Positions 54,302 to 63,934 of a stretch of 64,000 nt of DNA are shown here, piece by piece. The notes beneath the pieces are model-generated. The model saw nothing but the letters and a program-made list of their open reading frames with translations. It had not been told where the DNA came from and did no database searches. Source of the DNA: Nodularia sphaerocarpa UHCC 0038 (GTDB lineage Bacteria; Cyanobacteriota; Cyanobacteriia; Cyanobacteriales; Nostocaceae); the NCBI RefSeq assembly GCF_022376295.1, contig NZ_CP060140.1, positions 62,001 through 126,000 of the forward strand, in the 5' to 3' direction. The first letter of the stretch is position 1; the number at the start of each line of letters is the position of its first letter. Position numbers and translations under genes: made by a program.

Positions 54302-55288
54302 ATGAATATCAAAGTATCTGTAATCATGCCAGCTTATAATACAGAAAAATATATTGCTAAAGCCATAGAATCATTTTTAGCGCAAACATTAGATAATATT
54401 GAGTTAATTATAGTAGATGATGCTTCTAGCGATCGCACTGTAGAAATAGCTAAAAATTTTGTTGATGCTAGAATTAAAATCTTGATTAATGAAAAAAATT
54501 TAGGACCTAGTGATTCAAGAAATCGCGCTCTTAAGGAAGCGAAGGGTGAATGGGTAGCTGTGTTAGATTCAGATGATTGGTATGCACCAAATCGCTTAGA
54601 AAATCTTTTACAAATTGCCTATTCACAAAATGCTGATATGATTGCTGATGATTTATATATTATTCAAGATGGAGAAGATTTACCTTGGAGTACATCTATT
54701 CAGGAAAGTGGTGAAACCATAAATGATTTAAAAATAATTGATGCAGTGTATTTTGTGGAAACAGATGTATATGGTAAACGGGGTTTACGCCTTGGATTAT
54801 CCAAACCAATTTTTAAACGAGAATTTTTGATGAAACATCAGATTGAATATGATGTAAATCTCATGGTAGGTGAAGATTTTTGGTTAGATATGAGGTGTTT
54901 AATGCTAAGAGCCAAATTTGTGCTTGTACCACAACCGTATTATTATTATCGCTGTCGAGAAGGTTCATTAGTTTATACTAATCAAAAGAAAAATCTTGAG
55001 CAGTGCTGTCAAAAAATTATAGAATTTATAAAAGAGGAGGATTTGACTAATAAATATCCCAGATTAGCTCAAGCTTTATCTCATAATCTGGAAGTTTTCA
55101 AAATAAATTTATGTTATTATCAGGTAGTGGAAAAATTGAGAAACAAATCTTGGTTAATGGCAGGTAAAGAAATCATTAATCATCCCTATATATTTTTCTA
55201 TCTGATCAAGAAAATACCTGGGATAATTAATCGCAGACTTCAATACTATTTGCTAGGGAATAAATCGGCATTCAAGATTTATAATTAA
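54302..55288 (+). CDS. GT2 family glycosyltransferase
   Basis: 328 aa, GT-A fold. KVSVIMPAYNTEKYIAKAIES, QTLDNIELIIVDDASSDRT, and the DxD motif in VAVLDSDDWYAPNRL mark an inverting family 2 transferase; VGEDFWLDMRCL supplies the ED catalytic-base region. 32 bp after the flippase. Adds a sugar of unknown identity to the repeat unit. Confidence 0.9.
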   Translation: MNIKVSVIMPAYNTEKYIAKAIESFLAQTLDNIELIIVDDASSDRTVEIAKNFVDARIKILINEKNLGPSDSRNRALKEAKGEWVAVLDSDDWYAPNRLENLLQIAYSQNADMIADDLYIIQDGEDLPWSTSIQESGETINDLKIIDAVYFVETDVYGKRGLRLGLSKPIFKREFLMKHQIEYDVNLMVGEDFWLDMRCLMLRAKFVLVPQPYYYYRCREGSLVYTNQKKNLEQCCQKIIEFIKEEDLTNKYPRLAQALSHNLEVFKINLCYYQVVEKLRNKSWLMAGKEIINHPYIFFYLIKKIPGIINRRLQYYLLGNKSAFKIYN

Positions 55289-55372
55289 AAAATAAATTAT
55301 TGATTTGAGATAAATTATCAATTCCATCTGTCTTCTGTCTGGCAAGTAAAAAAAGGAAGTTAGGTAAATAAA

Positions 55373-56275
55373 ATGGCAAATAATAAATCAATTTCCAGTA
55401 AAATTTCAGGACGTATTAACAGATACAAATGGGAATTAATGGGAGCATTAAATCTCAATAATTTAGAGATAAATCGTACTCTCCGACCTTGTAATGAATC
55501 GGAAATGCAAGATTTGGAAATAGAAATCAAAACTTTAGATTTATCAAGTGAAAATTATTATAATTTTCTCAATTCACCGATACTTAATAAATACAAAAAA
55601 ATTAATTATCCTCATTCTAAGCCTTTGGAGTACCTAAGCACGATGACTTTGTTAGATTTACAAGGTGGGGATAAAATTCTAGATGCTGCTGGTGGCACAG
55701 AAGGGGAGTATATTAAGGCTATAATGGCAGTCTCTGAACACAAACTGACTGCTTATTGTCAAGACTCTTTACTGGATGGAAAAACTGATAATGGTATTAC
55801 ATATATAGGTGGTTCAATTGATGCTATACCACTACCAGATGAATCTGTAGATGGAATTAGCTGTCATCACTCTTTTGAGCATTTTCGAGATGATTTAGAT
55901 ATTAAGTTTATTCAAGAGGCAGTACGCTTATTAAGAGTAGGTAGAAAACTAGTAATTGCACCCATATTTATCACTAACGAGTATGCAGAAATTTGGAATA
56001 TTAAAGATATCCAAAAATTCGACCCTGAAAAAGCTATAACCATCTGTGATCGCACTGCTAGTTTTGCTGGTTGGGGTGCATATGAAGGTTTTGCTAGAAC
56101 CTATAGTCCGACGGTATTAAAAACAAGAATTATCAACAATTTACCACAGAATTGCCAAGCTGAGATTTATCAAATACTGTTAGATAGACAAAGTGTACCA
56201 GATATTAAGAAAAATCATCATCAACCCCTTTTAAATGGAGAAATGAAGGCACTAGTAATTACTAAAACTCATTAG
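55373..56275 (+). CDS. Class I SAM-dependent methyltransferase
   Basis: 300 aa. Motif I is KILDAAGGTEGEYI (slightly unusual Ala-Ala-Gly in place of GxGxG), then GGSIDAIPLPDESVDGISCHHSFEHF, the standard SAM-fold core. An N-terminal helical part of about 100 residues is specific to it. Probably acts on polysaccharide sugars or lipid carriers. ATG 55373, weakly supported. Confidence 0.75.
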   Translation: MANNKSISSKISGRINRYKWELMGALNLNNLEINRTLRPCNESEMQDLEIEIKTLDLSSENYYNFLNSPILNKYKKINYPHSKPLEYLSTMTLLDLQGGDKILDAAGGTEGEYIKAIMAVSEHKLTAYCQDSLLDGKTDNGITYIGGSIDAIPLPDESVDGISCHHSFEHFRDDLDIKFIQEAVRLLRVGRKLVIAPIFITNEYAEIWNIKDIQKFDPEKAITICDRTASFAGWGAYEGFARTYSPTVLKTRIINNLPQNCQAEIYQILLDRQSVPDIKKNHHQPLLNGEMKALVITKTH

Positions 56276-56446
56276 AATGATCAGCCCATCGAAAATGGTG
56301 AAACATTTTAATACTGCATCTCAGTAGTATCAAGGACTTAGAGATTTTATTATGACCTGAATCCTTAATAACTATCTGGGTTGCGCGGAAATCGAAACTA
56401 TCTAACAGAAAAGTCATTTACTAAAAAATACAAGAGGTTAGTCGAT

Positions 56447-57442
56447 ATGATCAGAGAAGTTAATGCTCATCAAGAAAGCAGTAGCATAGCAGTTCAACTG
56501 GCTAAATTAATCATGAAAAAATTTGAAACTTTTCCTGTATCCCCGGAAATTGAAGTAGGAGAGTTACAAGAAGTCTTCAATCATGCGGTTTTTATCAACG
56601 GTACAGACCAGAAGCAGAAGGAAATCATGCTTCATTCCTCAGAAAGTAAATATAGAAGCGAAACAGCCTATTCTTGGGATCATTACTTTGGAAAAGACTT
56701 GACTCCGGATTTAGAAGATAAAGATGTCTTAGATTTGGGCTGTTTTAATGGAGGCAGAGGTATTGCCTGTTTTGAAAAATTTAAGATGGCATCGATTACT
56801 GGTATTGACGTAGCGCCTGAATATATTGAAGCAGCAACTCAATTTGCCAAAGTTAAAAACGTGAATGCTAAATATGTAGTGGCTCAAGGAGAAGAATTAC
56901 CTTTTGCAGACGCAAGTTTTGATGCCATTGTGACATTTGATGTGATGGAACACGTTCAAAATCTCGAAAAAACCCTTGCTGAATGCTACCGAGTTCTGCG
57001 TCCGAATGGAATTTTCTGTCTGGTTTTTCCGGGTTATTATCACCCTATAGAACATCATTTAAATCTCGTGACAAAAATCCCCTTTATCCATTACTTCTTT
57101 AGTGGCAAAACTATAGTACAAGCCTATTATGAAATCTTGCAAGAGCGTGGTAAGGACGCTTATTGGTATAGTCGTAACTCTCCCACCCTAGGAGCGTGGG
57201 AAAAAGGGAATACCATAAATGGCACTACTGTAGCTAAATTCCAAAACCTAATCAAAAAGAAAAACTGGCAAGTAGTTCTACGCGGACGTAAGCCTATTGG
57301 TAGTATCGGTAGAAATGTTTCTCAGAATAAGTTAATGAATTTGATCTCAATTTTTCTCTATCCTTTGGCATCTATCCCGATTCTTCAAGAGGTATTTTTG
57401 CATCGCATTACCTATATTCTGAAAAAACCAGGTGATGCTTAA
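56447..57442 (+). CDS. Class I SAM-dependent methyltransferase
   Basis: 331 aa with motif I VLDLGCFNGGRGIACFE, acidic loop GIDVAPEYIEAA, GEELPFADASFDAIVTFDVMEHV and YRVLRPNGIFCLVFP. The frame is open to TTG 56381, but AAGAGG lies nine bases before ATG 56447. A hydrophobic stretch near the C-terminus (LMNLISIFLYPLASIPIL) may attach it to the membrane. Confidence 0.82.
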   Translation: MIREVNAHQESSSIAVQLAKLIMKKFETFPVSPEIEVGELQEVFNHAVFINGTDQKQKEIMLHSSESKYRSETAYSWDHYFGKDLTPDLEDKDVLDLGCFNGGRGIACFEKFKMASITGIDVAPEYIEAATQFAKVKNVNAKYVVAQGEELPFADASFDAIVTFDVMEHVQNLEKTLAECYRVLRPNGIFCLVFPGYYHPIEHHLNLVTKIPFIHYFFSGKTIVQAYYEILQERGKDAYWYSRNSPTLGAWEKGNTINGTTVAKFQNLIKKKNWQVVLRGRKPIGSIGRNVSQNKLMNLISIFLYPLASIPILQEVFLHRITYILKKPGDA

Positions 57443-57570
57443 GATGATTTGGGTTTAGCCCAAATATAGTTATCGCTAAAAATATATTAATCTTAAAATG
57501 TTTGATGATGCGGTAACTTTGAATATTCAATTAACAAAATCCACTCAAAGTAGAGGAATTAACGGGAGCC

Positions 57571-58044
57571 GTGATCAAAGTTGCTCTATTACATTTTGGC
57601 TTTAGTGACTATACCGTTCAATTAGCAAATCATTTAGCAATATATGTTGATTTGACGTTGATTCACTCAGAAAAAATCTATTCTCAATATAAAGATTTTC
57701 TCAACCCGCGTATTCGCGTAATTCAAATTAAGAAACCACGTATTCGTGATCCGCGCAACATTTTTGTAATGTCTGCATTGATGGGAATTATTCGAGAAAT
57801 CAACCCAGATGTACTGCACGTCCAAGAAAATAATGATCCTTGGTACGATTTGATGCTTTTGCTCAATAAAATGCCGCCTTTGGTGACAACAATTCATGAT
57901 GTATTTCCGCACCCTGGCGATCGCACTCTAATTATAGGTGTCCAATATACTCGCAGAATAGCATATTACCGTTCCCAGCAGTTGATTGTCCATGCTCAGT
58001 TGCTTAAAGATGTTCTCGTCCAACAATTCCGCGTGCTGATTTAG
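57571..58044 (+). pseudogene. Truncated GT-B (GT4-like) glycosyltransferase, N-terminal domain only
   Basis: 157 aa: KVALLHFGFSDYTVQLANHL then DVLHVQENNDPWYDLMLLL, TTIHDVFPHPGD and LIVHAQLLKDVLVQQF are the N-terminal Rossmann domain of a GT4 enzyme. It stops at LI-TAG just where the donor-binding domain (PHG...EGFG) should begin. The following sequence continues in another frame as the middle of a WecG protein, so a deletion has joined two genes. Likely inactive. Confidence 0.75.
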
Positions 58045-58058
58045 TTACAGCTGATGGG

Positions 58059-58646
58059 ATGCCTTTAGTTTGGGGTTTAAAAGCCTTGGGAGTTCACAAT
58101 ACCTCACGAGTCTACGGCCCCACCCTGACTTTATCTGTCTGTGCAGAAGCAGCAGAGAAGAATATTCCTATTGCTTTGTATGGTGGCACACCAGAAAGTT
58201 TAGCAGCATTTACTAAGTTTTTAGAACAACGATTTCCCAATATTAAAATCCTCTGTCAAATTGCACCACCTTTTCGCCCTTTGACAACAGAAGAAGATGC
58301 AGAATTTACACAAAAAATTGTTGAATCAGGAGCTTCTATTCTATTTGTTGGTATTGGTTGTCCTCGGCAAGAAATTTGGATGGCAGAACACAAAGAACGA
58401 ATTCCGGCTGTGATGTTAGGTGTGGGTGCGGCTTTTGATTTTCATTCTGGGCGGGTTAAACAAGCTCCAGGCTGGATGCAGAAACTAGGTTTAGAGTGGC
58501 TATTTAGGTTAATAATGGAACCCAAGCGTTTATGGAAGCGTTATTTTAAACATAACCCCAGGTTTATCGTAATTTTCCTCATTCAATTTCTGCACTATAA
58601 ATTAACTAACTCTAAAAATACTAAATCATCTATGAAAAATTTTTAG
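58059..58646 (+). pseudogene. N-terminally truncated WecG/TagA/CpsF glycosyltransferase
   Basis: From the first ATG it reads MPLVWGLKALG, then SRVYGPTLTLSVCAEA, IALYGGTPESL, FVGIGCPRQEIWMAEHKE and VGAAFDFHSGRVKQAPGWMQKLGLEWLFRL, the WecG family core. In the same frame the codons before the ATG give PRADLVTADG, the conserved active-site region, but no start codon exists there. About 50-60 N-terminal residues are missing, lost in the junction with the preceding truncated glycosyltransferase. Confidence 0.75.
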
Positions 58647-59152
58647 TAGTTATGCGTTGTCAAACCAGGATATAAGTAAGTGGGCAATTACCACCCTAAG
58701 TATATTACAACAATCAAATTGAAATAGTAATCGTATTTGATTACCATTATTATCTCTTCTGATTGGTTTATGACCCACATTCCGTAAGCCTAGTGTCACA
58801 ATCGGTTTTTCCAGCTTTTTACCCATGAATAAAGGGATTTTTTGGTTTAAGTTTCAGATATTGTAGATAGCAATGCCTGCGGCGAGGGTTCGTGAAACTT
58901 CCAAAATTCCTTGTGTGACAGTTAAGCGTGGGGAATCTAGGTTATTGGCTATTCACAGGATAAGAAGTGCGACTATAATGTATCCTATAATGGATATATT
59001 GTATATAGTAGTCACTTATGGTCATTCAGATGTAGTTTTTGGAAAAAAAATTGCTTAAGGTAGATCCTCTGTTCTAATATATAGATATCAATAACTCCTT
59101 GGATTAATAACTTAATTACTTGATAAAAGACTGGTAATTACTCAAGAAAATT
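58647..59152. other. Intergenic region, no gene seen
   Basis: About 500 bp between the WecG remnant and the Wzc-like gene. A short dispersed-repeat fragment (tgcctgcggcgagggttcg) occurs near 58874; no ORF has protein-like composition. Confidence 0.4.
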
Positions 59153-61366
59153 ATGGAAAATAGAGAATCTCTTGATATAGATGTCCTCCGCTATGTATTA
59201 ATGTTTAAACGCCAGTGGAAACCTGCTAGTTTGATATTTGCGATTACGGTGATCATCAGTGTTATAGCTACAAGATTTATTAAGCCGTCCTATGAAGCCA
59301 GTGGGAAATTATTATTTAGAACTCCGGCTTTTCAAGTAGTAGAGGGTCAAAATGCAGTAGAATTAAGAACACTAGTCCCCGCTACAAATCCGATAAATAA
59401 TCAAATACAACTTATTTTTTCTACTTACTTTTTGGAACAGATAATAGAACAACTAAATCTGAAAGATGAGACTGGTCAACGTTTATCAACAGATGAAATA
59501 GGAAAAAATCTAACTTTAAAAATTATTGGCGGTACAGATGTTTTGCGAGTCAATTATTATAGCTATGACCCAGAAAAAGCTGCGGCTATAGTTAACAAAG
59601 TTATGAGTTTTTATTTAGAAAATGATATTTTGCTCAATACTTCAGAAGCAGTGGCAACTCGCGATTTTTTTACTAATCAAATACCTAAAAGTCGAGCAAA
59701 TGTTAATTTGGCTGCATTGGAATTACGGAATTTTAAACAACAGAATAATATTGTAGATATAGCAGAGGAAACTAGGTCAAATGTCGCGATTATTGGCAAT
59801 CTAAATAATGAAATTAATTCTGTTCAGGCAGAATTAGAGGATTTCAAAGCTCAATCTGATACATTGCGTCAACAAATAAATATGAATTCTGAGGAAGGTC
59901 TGCTTGTCACTAGTATCAGTCAATCACCTGCAATACAAGAACTTCTCAATAAGTTACAAGAAATAGACATAGACTTAGCAACTGAACGTGGTCGATTTTT
60001 AGATGATCACCCCATAATTATCAGGTTAGAAGAAAAAAAAGCGATGTTAAGAAATGTTCTAGAACAGGAAATTGAAAAAAATATTGGTTCCCAAATACAA
60101 TTGGATTCACAATCATTGCAAATTGGCGTACTCAAACAAAACTTGATTCAAAACTTTTTGCAATCCCAAGTCCAGTATATTGGTTTGTCTCAAAGATTGG
60201 CATCTTTAAATCAATCTCGTTCTCTCTATGAGAATAGGATGCGAATCATACCCCAGCTATCACAAAAACAACATGATTTGGAACGAAAGTTAGAACTTGC
60301 AGAATCTGCTTATCAAACAATTTTGAGACAAATTCAAGACTTGCAGTTAGCGGCTAATAAAAATACAGCAAATGGTAGAATCATTGCCAAAGCTTTAACT
60401 CCCACATATCCAATATCAGGAAAACAACGTTTATTTGTGTTGGTGGGTGCAATGTTTGGTGTGTTTTTTGCTACTACTACTGTTTTCTTGATAGAACTTA
60501 GGGATAGCTCCCTCAAAACTCTGAAAGAAATTACAAATATTTATAAATATACTTTACTGGGTATAATTCCCTTATCAGGCAAAAATTTTAATTCTCGTGA
60601 AGTCGCTAAAAAATCAGAAAGCTCTGAGGTTGTTGTCAGAGATCAGCCTTACTCTTTCGCTAGTGAAATGTACCAAATGACTCAAGCTAATCTCAGATTA
60701 CTGAGTTCAGATAAGGCAATCAAAACAATTGTAATCAGTAGTTCAGTTGCTAACGAAGGTACATCTACTGTCTCAGCTAATTTAGCCACAACACTAGGTC
60801 AACTGGGTAAAAAAGTTTTACTTGTTGATGCAAATATGCGAATTTCTTCTCAGCATTCTTTCTGGAAGCTCCCTAATTTAACAGGTTTAAGTGAGTTACT
60901 TGTTAGTGAGGCAAAACTTCATAATGTTAGTTATCAAGTCATGCCTAATATAGATGTCTTAACTGCGGGTAGAAGACCTCCTAACCCACTGGCTTTAATA
61001 GATTCAAAACGTATGGCTGCACTAATTGAAGAGTTTTCCACCCAATATGATTATGTAATTATTGATACTCCTCCTCTGTTGATTGGGGCTGATGCACTGA
61101 CATTAAGCCAAATGACGGATGGTATACTGCTGGTAGCTAGACCTGGAGTTGTGGATTATAGTGGCGCTAATGCCGTCAGAGAAATGCTCAAATCTCCTAA
61201 ATATAACGTCCTGGGTTTATTGGTTAATGGCGTAATTGAGCAAAATGAATCCAGTAATTATTTTTATCGCGCTCAAGAATATTACCAAAGAAAGGCAGAG
61301 GGCAAGAGGAACGAGGCTGGAGTAAGAAAATATGGTACTGCTCAAGATCTAATGATAGAGGAGTAG
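59153..61366 (+). CDS. Wzc-type polysaccharide co-polymerase/BY-kinase with altered Walker A
   Basis: 737 aa. Wzz-like N-terminus (TM about 25-43, second TM about 425-445) with a long periplasmic coiled coil, then a cytoplasmic bacterial tyrosine kinase-like domain from about 500. Walker A', LLVDANMR, and Walker B, DYVIIDTPPLL, are present, and a Tyr cluster YFYRAQEYYQRK lies near the C-terminus. The P-loop reads SVANEGTSTVSANLA: Lys537 of the GEGKS motif is Thr (codon ACA, one base from AAA). The enzyme may therefore act in chain-length control without ATP-dependent autokinase activity. Confidence 0.88.
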   Translation: MENRESLDIDVLRYVLMFKRQWKPASLIFAITVIISVIATRFIKPSYEASGKLLFRTPAFQVVEGQNAVELRTLVPATNPINNQIQLIFSTYFLEQIIEQLNLKDETGQRLSTDEIGKNLTLKIIGGTDVLRVNYYSYDPEKAAAIVNKVMSFYLENDILLNTSEAVATRDFFTNQIPKSRANVNLAALELRNFKQQNNIVDIAEETRSNVAIIGNLNNEINSVQAELEDFKAQSDTLRQQINMNSEEGLLVTSISQSPAIQELLNKLQEIDIDLATERGRFLDDHPIIIRLEEKKAMLRNVLEQEIEKNIGSQIQLDSQSLQIGVLKQNLIQNFLQSQVQYIGLSQRLASLNQSRSLYENRMRIIPQLSQKQHDLERKLELAESAYQTILRQIQDLQLAANKNTANGRIIAKALTPTYPISGKQRLFVLVGAMFGVFFATTTVFLIELRDSSLKTLKEITNIYKYTLLGIIPLSGKNFNSREVAKKSESSEVVVRDQPYSFASEMYQMTQANLRLLSSDKAIKTIVISSSVANEGTSTVSANLATTLGQLGKKVLLVDANMRISSQHSFWKLPNLTGLSELLVSEAKLHNVSYQVMPNIDVLTAGRRPPNPLALIDSKRMAALIEEFSTQYDYVIIDTPPLLIGADALTLSQMTDGILLVARPGVVDYSGANAVREMLKSPKYNVLGLLVNGVIEQNESSNYFYRAQEYYQRKAEGKRNEAGVRKYGTAQDLMIEE

Positions 61367-61959
61367 AGATTCTTTGGTGTTCTGCTCTAATGGCTGCTTT
61401 CCCAACCTGTGCTTTTTCCCGAACAGTCAAAAATGGTCGAATTCACAAGAAAGAAAATAGTGGGTCGTGTGGAAGCCACTTGACTTGACTGCTGTGGAGG
61501 AAATACGCCACGAGTGGTTTTAACCCTGAGCGTAGTCGTAAAGCCTACGGCATAGCTGCGCTTACCACGTAGTGTCTCGCAGAGAAGGGTCAAAAATGAT
61601 AAAATTAAGGTGTGAGTAAGAATAATTATCTACGTGTTGAAGTGTTTTGTCAGGAGCGACCCGTGATTTACCTCTTACCTACACAAGTGGTAGCCCTGGG
61701 TAAACAAGTAATGGGAAAACACAGAGCGTACCGAACTGGCTTGTGATGAACTCGGAAAACAAATAATTCTAAGTAAGCACAATTGCAATACCGGATAGTG
61801 CTGGTAGTTGTTTTGAGCATCTAGGGGGAGATTTGAGTATCCCTTTTAAGCAAGTCTTAGAGAATCTGCGTGTCTTCTCCCTACAGCCCTACGGGTATCC
61901 TACGGCAGGCGTTAGCCTCTTTCTTTGGGATTCGGGGAGACGCTGCGCGAACAGACCGC
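61367..61959. repeat. Intergenic region with dispersed repeat fragments
   Basis: No gene seen. Repeat pieces such as AAAGCCTACGGCATAGCTGC (61550) and GGCAGGCGTTAGCCTCTTTC (61902) followed by ggggagacgctgcgcgaac are relatives of the palindrome family at 28731. Confidence 0.5.
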
Positions 61960-62150
61960 AGATTGTCAAAACGGAAAACAACGCCTCAAATGTCACGAAT
62001 GCAGACGGAAATTCGTGGAACACCCGTAAAAGAAGGTGATTGACCAAACACAGGGGAGTTGATTGACCAATTTCTGTGCGATCGCATTTGACTGGCTGGT
62101 ATTGCTCCTGTGGACTCAGTGTCTGAACAATGGCTGCAAACCTAGGTTAA
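61960..62150 (+). pseudogene. Relic of an IS1-family transposase gene
   Basis: One frame reads NGKQRLKCHECRRKFVEHP, a zinc-ribbon typical of the InsA part of IS1 transposases. After a frame change it reads LIDQFLCDRI-stop-LAGIAPV then DSVSEQWLQT-stop-VN, resembling the helix-turn-helix RISLxGIARVxGVSxxWLxxYVN. Two stops and the frame change show decay. No complete ends identified. Confidence 0.5.
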
Positions 62151-62327
62151 TCCATCATTATTTGTTTATTACTACCACTGTTGGTACTTCTGTCTAGTGT
62201 AAGGTATAAATTTATTTTCTAAGTTATTATACTGAATTTTTACGAATAAGTGTTATTCCGAAGACCATGAGTTAGTTGTTACACGGTTGGCATATTTATT
62301 TGTTCAAAGTAACTTTAAGTTGCAGTA

Positions 62328-63737
62328 TTGATAAAAAGTGATCTCCTCGTGGTAATTAAAAGTTTCAGTTTCAGGGCATCTCTACTACTTCCCTTGGTAT
62401 TAACTAGTTTAAGTAACTTCCAACCAAGGTCTGTATTAAGAGATATTGCATCATTATTTAACTTTCAACCAATAACACCCAGCCTGACATGGACGACTAC
62501 TCCGATAACACCTACAACATATTATGTAAGTGGTGACGGTAGCGATACCAATACTGGACTTTCTACTTCATCTCCCTTCAGGACAATTCAACAAGCAGCA
62601 AATCTGACTAAACCTGGGGACAAGGTCTTGATTATGAACGGAGTTTTCACAAATTCCGACCCCTGGGGGCAGGTAATATTAATTACTAGGTCAGGGTCTT
62701 CAAATGCTTGGATTAAGTTTGAAGCATATCCTGGACATTCACCGAAACTAAAACACAATGGATGGAATGGAATTCTGATTAAAGATGGAGCATCCTATAT
62801 TGAGATCAACGGGCTGGAAATAGAAGGGAACAATGCTAATGTAACTCTTGAGTATGCCATGAGTCAGAAGGCTAACGGACAAAATCCATTAACCAATGGC
62901 AACTGTGTGACTATTGATGGCCGAAACAATGGTAATTCTCATCACATCCGTATTCTTAATAACAAAGTCCATAGTTGCGGTGGTGGTGGCATTGGCGTGA
63001 TTCAAGCGGACTATGTAACAGTAGATGGTAATGAGGTTTTTAATAATGCTTGGTACTCTGTGTATGCTAATAGTGGCATTTCATTTTATCAAAGTTGGAA
63101 TTATGATAGAAATACTGGTTACAAAATGTTGGTGACGAATAATAAGGTTTACAATAATCGGCAGTATATTCCCTGGATTGTGACTGGGACTATCACTGAT
63201 GGTAATGGCATTATTATCGATGATTCCAGGAATACACAGAATCGCTCGACTCTAGGTGTATATAGAGGAAGAACTTTTGTTGCTAACAATGTCTCATTTA
63301 ATAATGGTGGTTCAGGCATACATACGTTATTAAGTGATCGTGTTGATATTATTAACAACACTACTTATTTAAATAACCAAAGTCCCGAAATTAAGGATGG
63401 GCAAATATTTGCTAATCAGTCATCTGATGTTAAAATTTGGAACAATATTTTATATGCTTACCCTGGCAAAAATGTAACTACGAATTTTAACAATAATAAT
63501 GTCAGTTATAACCACAATATATACGCTAACAGTTCGTTGATAGCTGTTGTTGGTGCCCAGGATATTATTGCCGATCCACAGTTTATAAATTCCTCAATTG
63601 CTGACTTCAGACTAAAACCAACGAGTCCAGCGATCAACAGTGGTTTCTCTTGGATTAATTTGAAAAATGATATCTTAGGCAATCGTCGTCCCTCTGGCAA
63701 TGGATACGATAGAGGCGCATACGAATATCAGTTCTAG
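62328..63737 (+). CDS. Secreted right-handed parallel beta-helix protein
   Basis: 469 aa. Hydrophobic export signal near residues 15-30 (ASLLLPLVLTSLS). The rest has YYVSGDGSDTNTGLSTSSPFRTIQQAANLTKPGDKVLI, the pattern of a DUF1565/pectate-lyase-like opening, followed by coils such as IRILNNKVHSCGGGGIGVIQADYVTVDGN and VDIINNTTYLNN. The final DILGNRRPSGNGYDRGAYEY motif is common in this group. Probably a polysaccharide lyase or epimerase-like protein acting on exopolysaccharide, consistent with the neighbouring locus. Start TTG 62328 is the only in-frame candidate giving a full signal; GTG 62349 is an alternative. Confidence 0.78.
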   Translation: MIKSDLLVVIKSFSFRASLLLPLVLTSLSNFQPRSVLRDIASLFNFQPITPSLTWTTTPITPTTYYVSGDGSDTNTGLSTSSPFRTIQQAANLTKPGDKVLIMNGVFTNSDPWGQVILITRSGSSNAWIKFEAYPGHSPKLKHNGWNGILIKDGASYIEINGLEIEGNNANVTLEYAMSQKANGQNPLTNGNCVTIDGRNNGNSHHIRILNNKVHSCGGGGIGVIQADYVTVDGNEVFNNAWYSVYANSGISFYQSWNYDRNTGYKMLVTNNKVYNNRQYIPWIVTGTITDGNGIIIDDSRNTQNRSTLGVYRGRTFVANNVSFNNGGSGIHTLLSDRVDIINNTTYLNNQSPEIKDGQIFANQSSDVKIWNNILYAYPGKNVTTNFNNNNVSYNHNIYANSSLIAVVGAQDIIADPQFINSSIADFRLKPTSPAINSGFSWINLKNDILGNRRPSGNGYDRGAYEYQF

Positions 63738-63752
63738 TTAAAGAGATAGCCT

Positions 63753-63934
63753 AGGGTTGTGTACCAAAACCCTGAGAAGCAAACCAAATATTGGGTAAAG
63801 TTGGGTTATGCCTTCGGCAAACTACGTTAACGTGTCCTTGCTCCGCAACGCTGACGCGAACAATCCAACCTACATTTCATTTACGTCTAATTTTGGGTTT
63901 TAAAACAGTCCCTAGGGTTTTGGTACACAACCCT
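63753..63934. mobile_element. 182-bp MITE-like element with 21-bp perfect terminal inverted repeats
   Basis: Terminal arms AGGGTTGTGTACCAAAACCC(T) at 63753-63773 and its exact complement at 63914-63934. The interior contains dispersed-repeat sequence (gccttcggcaaactacgttaacg ... acgctgacgcgaac). No ORF. Both arms are preceded by CT, so a CTA or TA target preference is possible. Confidence 0.65.

Noticed and set aside
58873..59058. 61-aa ORF before the Wzc-like gene
   Set aside because: Covers a dispersed repeat fragment; no start signal and no protein-like pattern.
61833..62039. 68-aa ORF as a real gene
   Set aside because: It is formed by repeat sequence running into the IS1 transposase remnant; the zinc-ribbon part is in another frame or broken by stops.
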